From: Actinomadura sp. GC306
Lineage (GTDB): Bacteria > Actinomycetota > Actinomycetes > Streptosporangiales > Streptosporangiaceae
Length of the DNA stretch: 32,645 bases
Reading direction: 5' to 3'
NCBI RefSeq assembly: GCF_004348665.1
Contig: NZ_SMKM01000038.1
Location: 1 to 32,645 of the forward strand
A program made the position numbers and the translations under genes. Under the pieces are notes generated by a model, which did not search any database, was not told the origin of the DNA, and saw nothing but the letters and a program-made list of their open reading frames with translations. Every line of letters starts with the position of its first letter. The stretch's first letter is position 1. This document shows, one piece after another, positions 22,350-30,710 of this stretch.

Positions 22350-23144
22350 ATGGTGACGCTCGGCGGCCGGACGGCGCTGGTCACGGGCGCCTCGTCCGGT
22401 ATCGGCGCGGCCGTGGCGGAGGCGCTCGCGCGGTCCGGCGCCCGGGTCGGGCTGGTGGCGCGGCGCAAGGACCGGCTGGAGCAGGTGCTCGCCCGGTGCC
22501 GGGAGCACTCCCCGGACTCGGCGATGTGGGCCGCCGACCTCGCGGACCTGGACGGTGTCGCCGGCCTCGCGGCGGAGGTGGAGCGCGCGTTCGGCGCCGT
22601 GGACGTGCTGGTGAACAACGCCGGGATGCCGAAGCGCCGCCGCGTCCAGGACCTCGCACCCGCCGACGCCGAGGAGGTGATGCGGCTGAACTACCTGTCG
22701 CCGGTGCGGCTCACGCTGGCGCTGCTGCCGGGGATGGTCGCGCGCGGGCACGGCCGGCTGGTGGCGGTGGGCTCGGTCGCGGCGCGGCTGGGGCCGCCGC
22801 ACGAGGCCGCCTACGCGGCGTCCAAGGCGGCGCTCACCGCGTTCTGGGAGAGCATGGCGGTCGACCTGGACGGCACCGGGGTGCGGGTGCACGTCGTCCA
22901 GCCCGCGCTGATCACGGGGACCGAGCTGTTCACGCTGCCCGGCAACGAGGAGCCGCTGAGCGACGTCTCCGAGGGGCGGCCGCCGCAGGAGGTCGCCGAG
23001 GCCGTCCTGGACCTGCTGGGCTCGGAGCGGTTCGAGCAGTACGTGCCGGGCTGGTTCCACGAGATGACCGCGGGCAAGGCCGCCGACGTGGACGCGTTCG
23101 TCGCCGGGGTCAAGGAGTGGACCAGGGACCGCCTGCGGCCGTGA
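22350..23144 (+). CDS. Short-chain dehydrogenase/reductase
   Basis: A 264-residue classical SDR. The N-terminal NAD(P)-binding motif TGASSGIG is near residue 10, followed by VGLVARRKDRLEQ; the arginines after the second strand favour NADP(H). NNAG is near residue 88. The catalytic residues are Ser in AVGSVAA and Tyr/Lys in AYAASKAAL. The C-terminal region (VQPALITGTELFTLPGNEEPLS) is the substrate lid. I took the ATG at 22350 because the Rossmann fold begins right after it; an in-frame start 16 codons upstream adds an unconserved tail. The gene is convergent with the carboxylase gene, with a shared hairpin between. The oxidised or reduced substrate is unknown. Confidence 0.92.
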   Translation: MVTLGGRTALVTGASSGIGAAVAEALARSGARVGLVARRKDRLEQVLARCREHSPDSAMWAADLADLDGVAGLAAEVERAFGAVDVLVNNAGMPKRRRVQDLAPADAEEVMRLNYLSPVRLTLALLPGMVARGHGRLVAVGSVAARLGPPHEAAYAASKAALTAFWESMAVDLDGTGVRVHVVQPALITGTELFTLPGNEEPLSDVSEGRPPQEVAEAVLDLLGSERFEQYVPGWFHEMTAGKAADVDAFVAGVKEWTRDRLRP

Positions 23145-23169
23145 CGCGGGCGGCCGGGCCGCCCGTCAC
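23141..23169. terminator. Bidirectional terminator that includes both stop codons
   Basis: CGGGCGGC (23147-23154), loop CGG, GCCGCCCG (23158-23165) form a perfect 8-bp stem in the 21-bp gap between two convergent genes. GTGA (23141-23144) and TCAC (23166-23169) extend it after a two-base bulge and contain the stop codons of both genes. Confidence 0.7.
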
Positions 23170-26100
23170 CAGGTGTCGATCCAGCGGCGGCCGTCCCCGG
23201 GCGGCGGGGCCGCGGCGAACGCGGTGGTGATCCAGCGGCGGGTGTCGGCCGGGTCGATGACGTCGTCCAGCTCGAAGACCGTGGCGGCGTGCAGGGCCTT
23301 GCCGTGCTCGTAGGCGGCGGCGACCATCGTCCGGAACAGCTCCTCCGGGTCGCCGGCCTCGGCGAGCTCCTTGCGGTAGCCGAGCCGGACGGCGCCCTCC
23401 AGGCCCATGCCGCCGATCTCGCCGGTGGGCCAGGCGACGGTCGCGAGGGGCGCCTTGAACCCGCCGCCCGCCATGGCCTGCGCGCCGAGGCCGTAGCCCT
23501 TGCGCAGCACGATCGTGATGACCGGGACGCGCAGGTTCGCGCCGATGACGAACATGCGGCTGAAGTGCCGGACGGTGGCGGTCCGCTCGGCCTCCGGGCC
23601 GACCATGAAGCCGGGCGTGTCGCACAGGGACACGACGGGCAGCCCGTGGGCGTCGCACAGCTGCAGGAACCGCGCGGCCTTGTCGGCGGCGTCGCGGTCG
23701 ATGGCGCCGCCGAGGTGGGCGGGGTTGCTGGCGATGAGGCCCATCGGGCGGCCCTCGATCCGCACCAGCGCGGTGATGATCCCGATCCCGAAGGCGCGCC
23801 GCAGCTCCAGGACCGAGCCGGTGTCGGCGAGGCCGGCGACGGCGCGGCGGACGTCGTAGGCGCGCAGCCGGTTCTCCGGGACGACGTGCCGCAGGACCCG
23901 CTGGTCGGCGCACTCCCAGTCGTCGCGCGGCCCCTGGAAGTAGGACAGGTAGCGGCGGGCGGCGTCGACGGCGGCGGCCTCGTCGGGCACGGCGATGTCC
24001 ACGACGCCGTTGGGCTCCTGGACGCCGATCGGGCCGATCTCCTCGGGCGCGAACACGCCGAGCCCGCCGCCCTCGATCATCGCGGGCCCGCCCATCCCGA
24101 TGTTGGCGTCGCGGGTGGCGATGATGACGTCGCAGCAGCCGAGCAGGGCGGCGTTCCCGGCGAAGCAGCGCCCGGCGGCGATCCCGACGGTCGGGACGCG
24201 GCCGCTGAGCCGCCCCATCGCGTGGAAGGTGGTCACGTCCAGGCCCGACACGCCGGAGGTGTCGGTGTCGCCGGGCCGGCCCCCGCCGCCTTCGGCGAAA
24301 AGCACCACGGGCAGGCGGCGGCGGTGGGCGATGTCCAGCATCCGGTCGGTCTTGCGGTGGTTCTGGTGGCCCTGCGTCCCGGCCATGACCGTGTAGTCGT
24401 AGGACATCACCACGGCCTGCGCGCCCGACACGTCCCCGATGCCGCAGACCATGCCGTCGGCGGGGGTGCGCTCGATCAGGTCCTCCAGGGACCGGCGCCG
24501 CCGCTGCGCGGCGATGGCCAGCGCACCGTACTCGACGAACGTGCCGGCGTCGCAGAGGTCGTCGATGTTCTCCCTGGCGGTGCGGTGGCCGCGCGCGTGC
24601 CGCTTGGCGACCGCCTCGGGACGGGACGCGTCCAACCCGATCTCGTGCCGGCGCAGGGTCTCGGCGAGGTCGGCGCGGATCTCGGCGAGGTCGGGCCCGG
24701 TGTCCTCGGCGGCGTCGTCGCCGGCCACCTCCGCCGGTTCGACGAACAGCAGCGGCGCGCCCTCGGCGACGGTCTCCCCCGGTGCGGCGGTGACGCGCCG
24801 CACGATGCCCGCCTCCCCCGCGTGGACGACGTGCTCCATCTTCATGGCTTCGAGGACCAGGGCCGGTGCCCCGGCCCGCACGGGATCGCCCTCGGCCACG
24901 TCCACGCTGACGACCGTGCCCTGCATGGGGGCGGGCACCGCGACCGTGCCGGGCGGCGCGTCCGGCACCGCGGCGGCGGGCACATCGGTTTCGTCGTGGG
25001 CGGTCTCGACGTAGTAGCGGCGGTGCTCGCTCTCCAGCAGCTCGGGCAGGTGGCCGGCGACGAAGGACGTGTCGAACCCGCCGGAGGTGAAGCCGGGGTG
25101 GCGCAGCACGCCCTGCAGCAGCGGGATGCTCGTCGCGACGCCGGCGATCTCGAACTCGCCGAGCGCGCCGTGCGCGCGGGCGGCGGCGGACGGCAGGTCC
25201 TCCGCGCGGGCGACGACCTTGGCGAGCAGCGGGTCGTAGCGGGGGCTCGCGCGGTAGCCGGCGTACCCGCAGGTGTCGACGCGGACGCCGGGCCCGGACG
25301 GCGGCGCGAACGCGGTCAGCGTCCCGGCCCGCGGGTGCGGCGTGCCGTCCGCGTCGATGGTCTCGGTGTTGACCCGGACCTGGACGGCGCAGCCCGCGGC
25401 GCGGGGCGGCCCGGCGCCCAGGCCCACGGCCGCGAGGTCCTCCCCCAGCGCCAGCCGGATCTGCGTCTTGACCAGGTCGACCCCCGTGATCTCCTCGGTG
25501 ACGGTGTGCTCGACCTGGAGCCTCGGGTTGGCCTCCATGAACCAGAACTCCCCGTCCACGACGAGGAACTCGAACGTGCCGATGCCGTCGTAGCGGACGC
25601 GGGCGGCCATGCGCAGCGCCGCGTCCAGCAGCGCGTCCCGGACGTCGCCGGGCAGCGCCGGCGCGGGCGCGACCTCGATCAGCTTCTGGTGCCGCCGCTG
25701 AATGCTGCAGTCGCGCTCCCAGAGGTGGACGACCGCGCCGGTCCCGTCGCCGGCGACCTGCACCTCGATGTGGCGGGCGCGCGGCACGTACCGCTCGGCG
25801 TACAGGTCGCCGGAGCCGAAGGCGGCGAGCGCCTCGGACCGGCACCGCTCGTACGCCGCGGCCATCCCGGCGGGGTCGGCGACGACGCGCATGCCGCGCC
25901 CGCCGCCGCCGGCCAGCGCCTTCAGCATCACCGGGCCGTGCTCGCGCGCGAACGCCTCGGCCTCGGGGAGGCTCACCGGCCCCGCCGTGCCGCGCGCCAC
26001 GGGCACGCCCGCCTCCCGGGCGAGCTCCCGCGAGCGGGTCTTGTCGCCGAACAGCTCCAGCAGCTCGGGGCGCGGGCCGACGAACACGAGGCCGGCGGAC

Positions 26101-26381
26101 GCGCAGCCCGCCGCGAACCCGGCGTTCTCGCTCAAGAAGCCGTAACCGGGGTGGACGGCAGCGGCGCCCGCGTCCCCGGCCGCGGCGATCAGCGCGCCGG
26201 CGTCGAGGTACCCGGCCGGCCCCTCCCCCGGCAGCACCCGGACCTCGTCGGCGCGGCGGGCGTGCGGCGCCGGGGCCTCGTCGCGGGTGCGCACGGCCAC
26301 CGTGCGCAGGCCCAGTTCCGCCGCGGCCCGGACGATCCGCAGCGCGATCTCGCCCCGGTTGGCCACCAGGATCCCGCCCAC
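23166..26381 (-). CDS. Single-chain acyl-CoA carboxylase (BC-BCCP-CT fusion)
   Basis: A 1071-residue biotin-dependent carboxylase with all three parts in one chain. Residues 1-445 are biotin carboxylase (ILVANRGEIALRIVRAA, VHPGYGFLSENAGFA, ALAGGGGRGMR, ERDCSIQRRHQKLIE, FMEANPRLQVEHTVTE). The biotin carrier domain has EAMKMEH with the biotinylated lysine at about residue 514. The carboxyltransferase (residues 600-1071) carries HRTARENIDDLCDAGTFVEY, GMGGPAMIEGGGLGVF and the late PTGEIGGMGLEGAV. The layout corresponds to the long-chain acyl-CoA carboxylases (LCC) known from Mycobacterium, which form homohexamers. The GTG at 26381 has GAGGAGGG just upstream. It is divergent from a TetR gene with symmetrical operators between. 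The acyl substrate cannot be read from the sequence. Confidence 0.94.
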   Translation of the reverse strand: MGGILVANRGEIALRIVRAAAELGLRTVAVRTRDEAPAPHARRADEVRVLPGEGPAGYLDAGALIAAAGDAGAAAVHPGYGFLSENAGFAAGCASAGLVFVGPRPELLELFGDKTRSRELAREAGVPVARGTAGPVSLPEAEAFAREHGPVMLKALAGGGGRGMRVVADPAGMAAAYERCRSEALAAFGSGDLYAERYVPRARHIEVQVAGDGTGAVVHLWERDCSIQRRHQKLIEVAPAPALPGDVRDALLDAALRMAARVRYDGIGTFEFLVVDGEFWFMEANPRLQVEHTVTEEITGVDLVKTQIRLALGEDLAAVGLGAGPPRAAGCAVQVRVNTETIDADGTPHPRAGTLTAFAPPSGPGVRVDTCGYAGYRASPRYDPLLAKVVARAEDLPSAAARAHGALGEFEIAGVATSIPLLQGVLRHPGFTSGGFDTSFVAGHLPELLESEHRRYYVETAHDETDVPAAAVPDAPPGTVAVPAPMQGTVVSVDVAEGDPVRAGAPALVLEAMKMEHVVHAGEAGIVRRVTAAPGETVAEGAPLLFVEPAEVAGDDAAEDTGPDLAEIRADLAETLRRHEIGLDASRPEAVAKRHARGHRTARENIDDLCDAGTFVEYGALAIAAQRRRRSLEDLIERTPADGMVCGIGDVSGAQAVVMSYDYTVMAGTQGHQNHRKTDRMLDIAHRRRLPVVLFAEGGGGRPGDTDTSGVSGLDVTTFHAMGRLSGRVPTVGIAAGRCFAGNAALLGCCDVIIATRDANIGMGGPAMIEGGGLGVFAPEEIGPIGVQEPNGVVDIAVPDEAAAVDAARRYLSYFQGPRDDWECADQRVLRHVVPENRLRAYDVRRAVAGLADTGSVLELRRAFGIGIITALVRIEGRPMGLIASNPAHLGGAIDRDAADKAARFLQLCDAHGLPVVSLCDTPGFMVGPEAERTATVRHFSRMFVIGANLRVPVITIVLRKGYGLGAQAMAGGGFKAPLATVAWPTGEIGGMGLEGAVRLGYRKELAEAGDPEELFRTMVAAAYEHGKALHAATVFELDDVIDPADTRRWITTAFAAAPPPGDGRRWIDTW

Positions 26382-26416
26382 CGGCCCTCCTCACCTCGCC
26401 TCGCGCGACGCGCCTC

Positions 26417-26488
26417 ACTCTAGAGAGGCGGGCGCGGGCCGGTGACCGGCGGGCGGCCGGTCACCGGACGGGGCGTCCGGGTGATAAT
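26417..26488. promoter_or_regulatory. Divergent carboxylase/tetR promoters with paired operators
   Basis: CCGGTGACCGG (26439-26449) and CCGGTCACCGG (26457-26467) are perfect inverted repeats with a 7-bp spacer; each arm is itself a palindrome around one base. Minus strand: -10 TAGAGT (26417-26422) with GTCACC 18 bp away inside arm 1. Plus strand: -10 GATAAT (26483-26488) with GTCACC 17 bp away inside arm 2. A regulator bound at both arms would cover both -35 regions. The adjacent TetR protein is the obvious candidate. Confidence 0.7.
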
Positions 26489-26494
26489 GATCCG

Positions 26495-26512
26495 GTGGGG
26501 CCGCCACCCCAC
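26495..26512 (+). other. Small stem-loop in the tetR leader
   Basis: GTGGGG (26495-26500) and CCCCAC (26507-26512) form a 6-bp stem with a 6-base loop near the predicted 5' end of the tetR transcript. It may only stabilise the 5' end. Confidence 0.3.
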
Positions 26513-26538
26513 GATCACCCGCGGAGGATCGACGACTC

Positions 26539-27105
26539 ATGGGCACCGGCCGTTCCGTGCGCGAATCCCTCCTGGACGCCGCCGCATCCCTGCTCGTGGA
26601 GCGCGGCTACCGCGGCGTCCGGATGCGGGACGTCGCGGCGGCCGCCGGGGTGAGCCGGCAGACCGTCTACAACGAGTTCGGCGACAAGTGGGGCCTGGCG
26701 CAGGCGGTGGTGGTCCGCGACAACGAGCGCTACCTCGACGGCATCGACGCGGCGCTGTCCGCGCACGACGACCTGTACTCGGCGGTGACGGCGGCGGTCA
26801 TGTACACGCTGGAGACCTCCGCCGACGACCAGCTGAAGAAGGCGGTGCTGACCGGCGCGGGCGGCGACGAGCTGCTTCCGCTGCTCACCACGCAGGCCGA
26901 GCCGGTGCTGTTCACCGCCAGCGCCCGCATCGCCGAGCACGCGCTGCGGCACTGGCCGGACCTGGACCGCGACGCCGTCACCGAGATCGCCGACGCCGCG
27001 GTGCGGCTGACCATGAGCCACCTGATGCTGCCCTCGGGCCCCCCGGAGCGCTTCGCGGACTTCGTCGCCCGCATGGTCACCCGCTACGTGGCCGTCAAGG
27101 GATGA
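26539..27105 (+). CDS. TetR-family transcriptional regulator
   Basis: A 188-residue TetR regulator. The HTH is typical: SVRESLLDAAASLLVERGYRGVRMRDVAAAAGVSRQTVYNEFGDKWGLAQAVV, residues 6-58. The rest is the variable ligand-binding domain. It is divergent from the acyl-CoA carboxylase gene with two near-identical palindromes over both promoters, so it most likely represses itself and the carboxylase, and is released by a fatty or other acyl-CoA (inference). GGAGG lies 11 bases before the ATG, somewhat far. Its last 11 bp overlap the convergent aldehyde dehydrogenase gene. Confidence 0.92.
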   Translation: MGTGRSVRESLLDAAASLLVERGYRGVRMRDVAAAAGVSRQTVYNEFGDKWGLAQAVVVRDNERYLDGIDAALSAHDDLYSAVTAAVMYTLETSADDQLKKAVLTGAGGDELLPLLTTQAEPVLFTASARIAEHALRHWPDLDRDAVTEIADAAVRLTMSHLMLPSGPPERFADFVARMVTRYVAVKG

Positions 27106-28528
27106 CGGTCTGCAGGTGAACGACCTTGACGGCCGTCATCTCGTCGAGGAGCTCGGGGCCGTAGCCGAAGCCCCGGCCGCTGGCGCCGCGCGGGGTCGCG
27201 GCGCCGCCGGGAGCGCCGCCGAACACCGCGTTGATCTTCACCGTGCCGGTCTTCAGGGTGCGCCAGGCCGCCTGCGCGTAGGCCGGGTCGCGGGTCAGCA
27301 CGGTCGCGGCGAGGCCGTAGCGGCCGCGGTGCGCCGCCGCCAGGCCCTCCTCGAACGAGGCGACGGTGCGGACGGGCGCGACCGGCCCGAAGGTCTCCTC
27401 GCCCATCACGGCCATCGCGTCGGTGCAGCCGGTGAGGACGGTGGCCGGGTAGAAGGCGCCGGGGCCCTCGGGGATCCGCCCGCCGGCGCGGAGCCGCGCG
27501 CCGTCCGCGACGGCCTTCTCGACCTGCTCGTGGACCTGGGCGCGGTGCCGCTCGTCCACCAGCGGGGCGAGTTCGGTGGACGGGTCGGCGCCCGGCCCCA
27601 TCCGCAGGCCGCGGGCCCGGCGGACGAGCGCCTCCTCGAACGCGGCGGCCACGGCCTCGTGCACGTAGACGCGCTCGACCGAGGTGCAGATCTGGCCGGC
27701 GTTGGCGAAGCAGCCGGTGGCGGCCTGCGCGGCGGCCCATTCCGGGTCGACGCCGGCGTCCACGATCAGCGGGTCGGTGCCGCCGTTCTCCAGCAGGACC
27801 TTGGCCCCGGTCCCGGCGGTCAGCCCGGCGATGCGGCGGCCCGCGCGGGTCGAGCCGACGTGCGCCACGACGTCCACGCCGCCGTGGCCGGCGAGGGCCT
27901 CGCCCACCTCGGCGTCCCCCGTGACGAGGTTGAGGACGCCGCCGGGCAGCCGCCCGGCGATCAGCTCGGCGAGCATGGCGCCGGTGTGCGGGGTCCGCTC
28001 GGACGGCTTGTGCACGACGGTGTTGCCGGTGGCGACGGCGGCGCCGATCAGCCCGCAGGCGATGGCGACGGGGTCGTTCCACGGCGTGATCACCGCGACG
28101 GTCCCGAGGGGCTCGCGGACCATGAAGTCGGCGGCGTCCCACCCGCCCTGCAGGCTGCGCCCGCCGTGCAGCGGGCCGAGCTCGGCGTACTGGCGCAGCG
28201 TCCCGATCCCGGCCTCGACACCGCCGAGCGCGTCGCCGGACGGCTTGCCCATCTCGGCGGTCACCAGGGCGGCCAGCTCGGCGGCGCGCGCCTCGACGGC
28301 CCGCGCGGCGGCGTGCAGCGCGGCGCCGCGCTCGGCGGCCGGGACCGCCGCCCAGCCCGGCGCGGCGGCCCGGGCCGCCGCGACCGCCGCGTCCACGTCG
28401 CCGCTCCCGCAGACGGGAACCACCCCGAGGGGGCCGCCGTGCGCCGGGTCGGTGACGGTGAACATCCGCTCCCCGGCGCCCTGGCTCCAGCGCCCTCCGG
28501 CCAGCATCCACATGTCGCGCGGTCGCAT
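27095..28528 (-). CDS. NAD(P)-dependent aldehyde dehydrogenase
   Basis: A 477-residue aldehyde dehydrogenase that would oxidise an aldehyde to its acid. Conserved features: VITPWNDPVAIACG (Asn of the oxyanion hole), HKPSERTP (cofactor lysine), VGSTRAGRRIA, catalytic Glu at about residue 247 in LENGGTDP, catalytic Cys at about residue 281 in ANAGQICTS, and EETFGPVAPV. The Glu-Cys spacing of 34 equals that of the family (268/302 numbering). The usual ELGG is changed to ENGG. The ATG at 28528 has GAGGGA six bases upstream. It is divergent from an acyl-CoA dehydrogenase gene and convergent with tetR. The substrate is unknown; fatty or aromatic aldehydes are both possible. Confidence 0.92.
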   Translation of the reverse strand: MRPRDMWMLAGGRWSQGAGERMFTVTDPAHGGPLGVVPVCGSGDVDAAVAAARAAAPGWAAVPAAERGAALHAAARAVEARAAELAALVTAEMGKPSGDALGGVEAGIGTLRQYAELGPLHGGRSLQGGWDAADFMVREPLGTVAVITPWNDPVAIACGLIGAAVATGNTVVHKPSERTPHTGAMLAELIAGRLPGGVLNLVTGDAEVGEALAGHGGVDVVAHVGSTRAGRRIAGLTAGTGAKVLLENGGTDPLIVDAGVDPEWAAAQAATGCFANAGQICTSVERVYVHEAVAAAFEEALVRRARGLRMGPGADPSTELAPLVDERHRAQVHEQVEKAVADGARLRAGGRIPEGPGAFYPATVLTGCTDAMAVMGEETFGPVAPVRTVASFEEGLAAAHRGRYGLAATVLTRDPAYAQAAWRTLKTGTVKINAVFGGAPGGAATPRGASGRGFGYGPELLDEMTAVKVVHLQTVIP

Positions 28529-28628
28529 GTTCGCTCCCTCGTCTCGGCGCGGGGCACGGACGCTCCGCCCGGGCCACGCGATCGCCTCGCCGCCGTGCCG
28601 GGTCCCCTACCCGGGACGGCGGCGTTCA

Positions 28629-28675
28629 TTGACCCGCCCCGACCGTCAGTGACTACTTACTCGATGGGCTAACGT
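28629..28675. promoter_or_regulatory. Divergent promoter region with imperfect dyads
   Basis: The 178-bp gap 28529-28706 separates the divergent aldehyde and acyl-CoA dehydrogenase genes. It contains TTGACC (28629-28634), a perfect odd palindrome GTCAGTGAC (28645-28653), an imperfect dyad AGTGACTACTTACT (28648-28661), and TAACGT (28670-28675), which is a good -10 for the plus strand although the -35 spacing to TTGACC is too long. The dyad resembles a TetR-type site upstream of the -10. Confidence 0.35.
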
Positions 28676-28706
28676 GGGGCCGACAGCCGAGTGCGAGGGA
28701 GGCGCG

Positions 28707-29888
28707 GTGGACTTCGACCTGCCGGAGAGCGCGGCCGCGGTGCGCGAGGGCGTACTGGCGATCGCCGGGAAGTACGACCAGGAGTACTGGAGCCGCTGCG
28801 ACGCGGACAAGCGCTGGCCCGAGGAGGTCTGGCGGGAGCTGGTCGCCGGCGGCTGGCATGCGCTGGCCGTCCCCGAGGAGTACGGGGGCGGGGGGCAGGG
28901 CCTGCTGGAGCTCGCGGTCGCCCTCGAAGCCCTCGCCGAGGGCGGCGCCGGCGGCGCCGCCTCGTTCATGTACCTGCTCACGCCCGCGTTCGGCGGGCTG
29001 ACCATCGCCCGCCACGGCACCCGGGAGCAGAAGGACGAGTTCCTCCCGAAGATCGCCTCCGGTGAGCTGGAGACCTGCTTCGCCATCACCGAGCCGGACG
29101 CGGGCAGCAACTCGATCAACATCACCACCAGCGCCCGCCGCGACGGCGACGCGTTCGTGGTCAGCGGCCAGAAGATCTGGATCTCCGGCGTCGAGCGCGC
29201 CGACCACATGATCCTCGTCGCCCGGACGGTCCCGGCCGCCGAGGCGCGCCCCCGCACGTCGGGCTTCACCGTCCTGCTGGTGGACCTCAAGGAGGCCGTC
29301 GCCGAGGGCACGCTGACCTACCAGCCGATCCCCAAGCTCGGCACCAACACGGTCGCGTCCAGCACGGTGTTCCTGGACGAGGTCCGCGTCCCCGCCGAGC
29401 GCGTCATCGGCGAGGTCGACATGGGGTTCGCCGTCCTGTGGGACATCCTCAACCCCGAGCGCATCCTCGCCGCGGCCGGCGGCGTCGGCTCCGGCGAGCT
29501 GGTGCTCGGCCTCGCCTGCGAGTACGCCACCGACCGGGCGCCGTTCGGGAAGCCGATCGGCACCAACCAGGGCATCGCGTTCCCGCTCGCCCGGATCAAG
29601 GCGCAGGTCGAGCTGGCGCGGCTGATGACCTACAAGGCCGCCTGGCTGTGGGACCGGGGCCGCCCCTGCGGCTCGGAGGCCAACATCGCCAAGCTCACCG
29701 CGGCCGACGCGGCCTGGCAGGCCGCCGACCGCGCGTTCCAGACCTACGGCGGCATGGCGTACTCGCTGGAGTACCCGATCGCCCGGATGTTCCGCGACGC
29801 CCGCATCGCCAAGAACATCCCGGTCGCCGAGGAACTCGTCCTCGCCCACATCGCCCAGCACGAACTGGGACTGCCCAAGTCGTACTGA
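28707..29888 (+). CDS. Acyl-CoA dehydrogenase
   Basis: A 393-residue single-gene acyl-CoA dehydrogenase. It has the middle-domain motif CFAITEPDAGSNSINI (family SEPxAGSD with Asn in place of Asp), VSGQKIWISGVERADHMILVART, and the helical-domain ATDRAPFGKPIGTNQGIAFPLARI. AFQTYGGMAYSLEYPIARMFRDARI carries the Glu (YSLEYP) at the usual catalytic-base position. The C-terminus reads NIPVAEELVLAHIAQHELGLPKSY instead of the frequent YEGTxEIQ. The start is a GTG at 28707 preceded by GGGAGG; the frame upstream has no conserved residues. Its likely role is alpha,beta-desaturation of an acyl-CoA, perhaps feeding the crotonase-fold protein encoded downstream on the other strand. The substrate is unknown. 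Confidence 0.93.
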   Translation: MDFDLPESAAAVREGVLAIAGKYDQEYWSRCDADKRWPEEVWRELVAGGWHALAVPEEYGGGGQGLLELAVALEALAEGGAGGAASFMYLLTPAFGGLTIARHGTREQKDEFLPKIASGELETCFAITEPDAGSNSINITTSARRDGDAFVVSGQKIWISGVERADHMILVARTVPAAEARPRTSGFTVLLVDLKEAVAEGTLTYQPIPKLGTNTVASSTVFLDEVRVPAERVIGEVDMGFAVLWDILNPERILAAAGGVGSGELVLGLACEYATDRAPFGKPIGTNQGIAFPLARIKAQVELARLMTYKAAWLWDRGRPCGSEANIAKLTAADAAWQAADRAFQTYGGMAYSLEYPIARMFRDARIAKNIPVAEELVLAHIAQHELGLPKSY

Positions 29889-29912
29889 CGCCGGAACGCG
29901 CGGGGGGCGCCC

Positions 29913-30710
29913 TCAGCCGAATTTGGGCGGGCGCTTCTCCCGGATGGCCGCGACGCCCTCCCGCACGTCCGGGCCGGTGAACCCGAAGAACTCCATCGCC
30001 AGCGAGGCGTCGAACGTCGGGCCCGCCAGGCGCAGCCAGTTGTTCAGCGCGTACTTGGTGAACGACAGCGCCTCCGCGGGCCCGGCGGCCAGCCGGCCGG
30101 CGATCTCCAGGGCGCGCTCGTGCACCTCGCCGTCGTCCACGCACAGCGAGACCAGGCCGATCCGCTCGGCCTCCTCCCCCGTCAGGACGTCGTTGAGCAG
30201 CAGGTAGTACTTCGCCTTCGCCATCCCGCACAGCAGCGGCCACACGATCGCCGCGTGGTCCCCGGCCGCCACGCCCAGCCGGGTGTGCCCGTCGATGATC
30301 TTCGCGGTGCGGCCGGCGACGGAGATGTCGGCCAGCAGCGCCACCGCCAGCCCCGCGCCCACCACCGGGCCCTGCACCGCGCTGACCACCGGCTTCGAGC
30401 AGTTCACCAGGTTCATCACGATGTCGCGCGCCTCGCGCATGATGCGGCGCCGGGCACCGTGGTCGGCCATCATCTCCTCGATCATGGCGAGGTCGCCGCC
30501 CGCCGAGAACGCCGTCCCCTCGCCGCGCACGACGACCGCGCGCACCGCGTCGTCGGCGTCGGCGTCCCGCCAGATCTCCGCCAGCTCCCCGTGCCCCGTC
30601 GCGTCGACCGCGTTGAGCTTGCCCGGCGTGCTGAGCACGACGCGCAGCACCCCGTCCGCCGCCCAGTCGATCTTCAGCCGCTCGTAGCCGTCATACCGCC
30701 CGCTGCCCAT
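29913..30710 (-). CDS. Crotonase-fold protein (enoyl-CoA hydratase/isomerase family) without the canonical glutamates
   Basis: A 265-residue crotonase superfamily member. The CoA and oxyanion-hole motifs are present: [18 protein letters not shown] and [28 protein letters not shown]. At the positions of the two catalytic glutamates of rat enoyl-CoA hydratase (Glu144 and Glu164), my alignment places Ala (GAGLAVAL) and His ([14 protein letters not shown]). It is therefore probably not a standard hydratase; isomerase, hydrolase, lyase or dehalogenase-type chemistry is possible. The ATG at 30710 has GGGAGG nine bases upstream. Its first 20 bp overlap the 3' end of the esterase gene on the same strand, so the two are co-transcribed. 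Confidence 0.88.
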   Translation of the reverse strand: MGSGRYDGYERLKIDWAADGVLRVVLSTPGKLNAVDATGHGELAEIWRDADADDAVRAVVVRGEGTAFSAGGDLAMIEEMMADHGARRRIMREARDIVMNLVNCSKPVVSAVQGPVVGAGLAVALLADISVAGRTAKIIDGHTRLGVAAGDHAAIVWPLLCGMAKAKYYLLLNDVLTGEEAERIGLVSLCVDDGEVHERALEIAGRLAAGPAEALSFTKYALNNWLRLAGPTFDASLAMEFFGFTGPDVREGVAAIREKRPPKFG

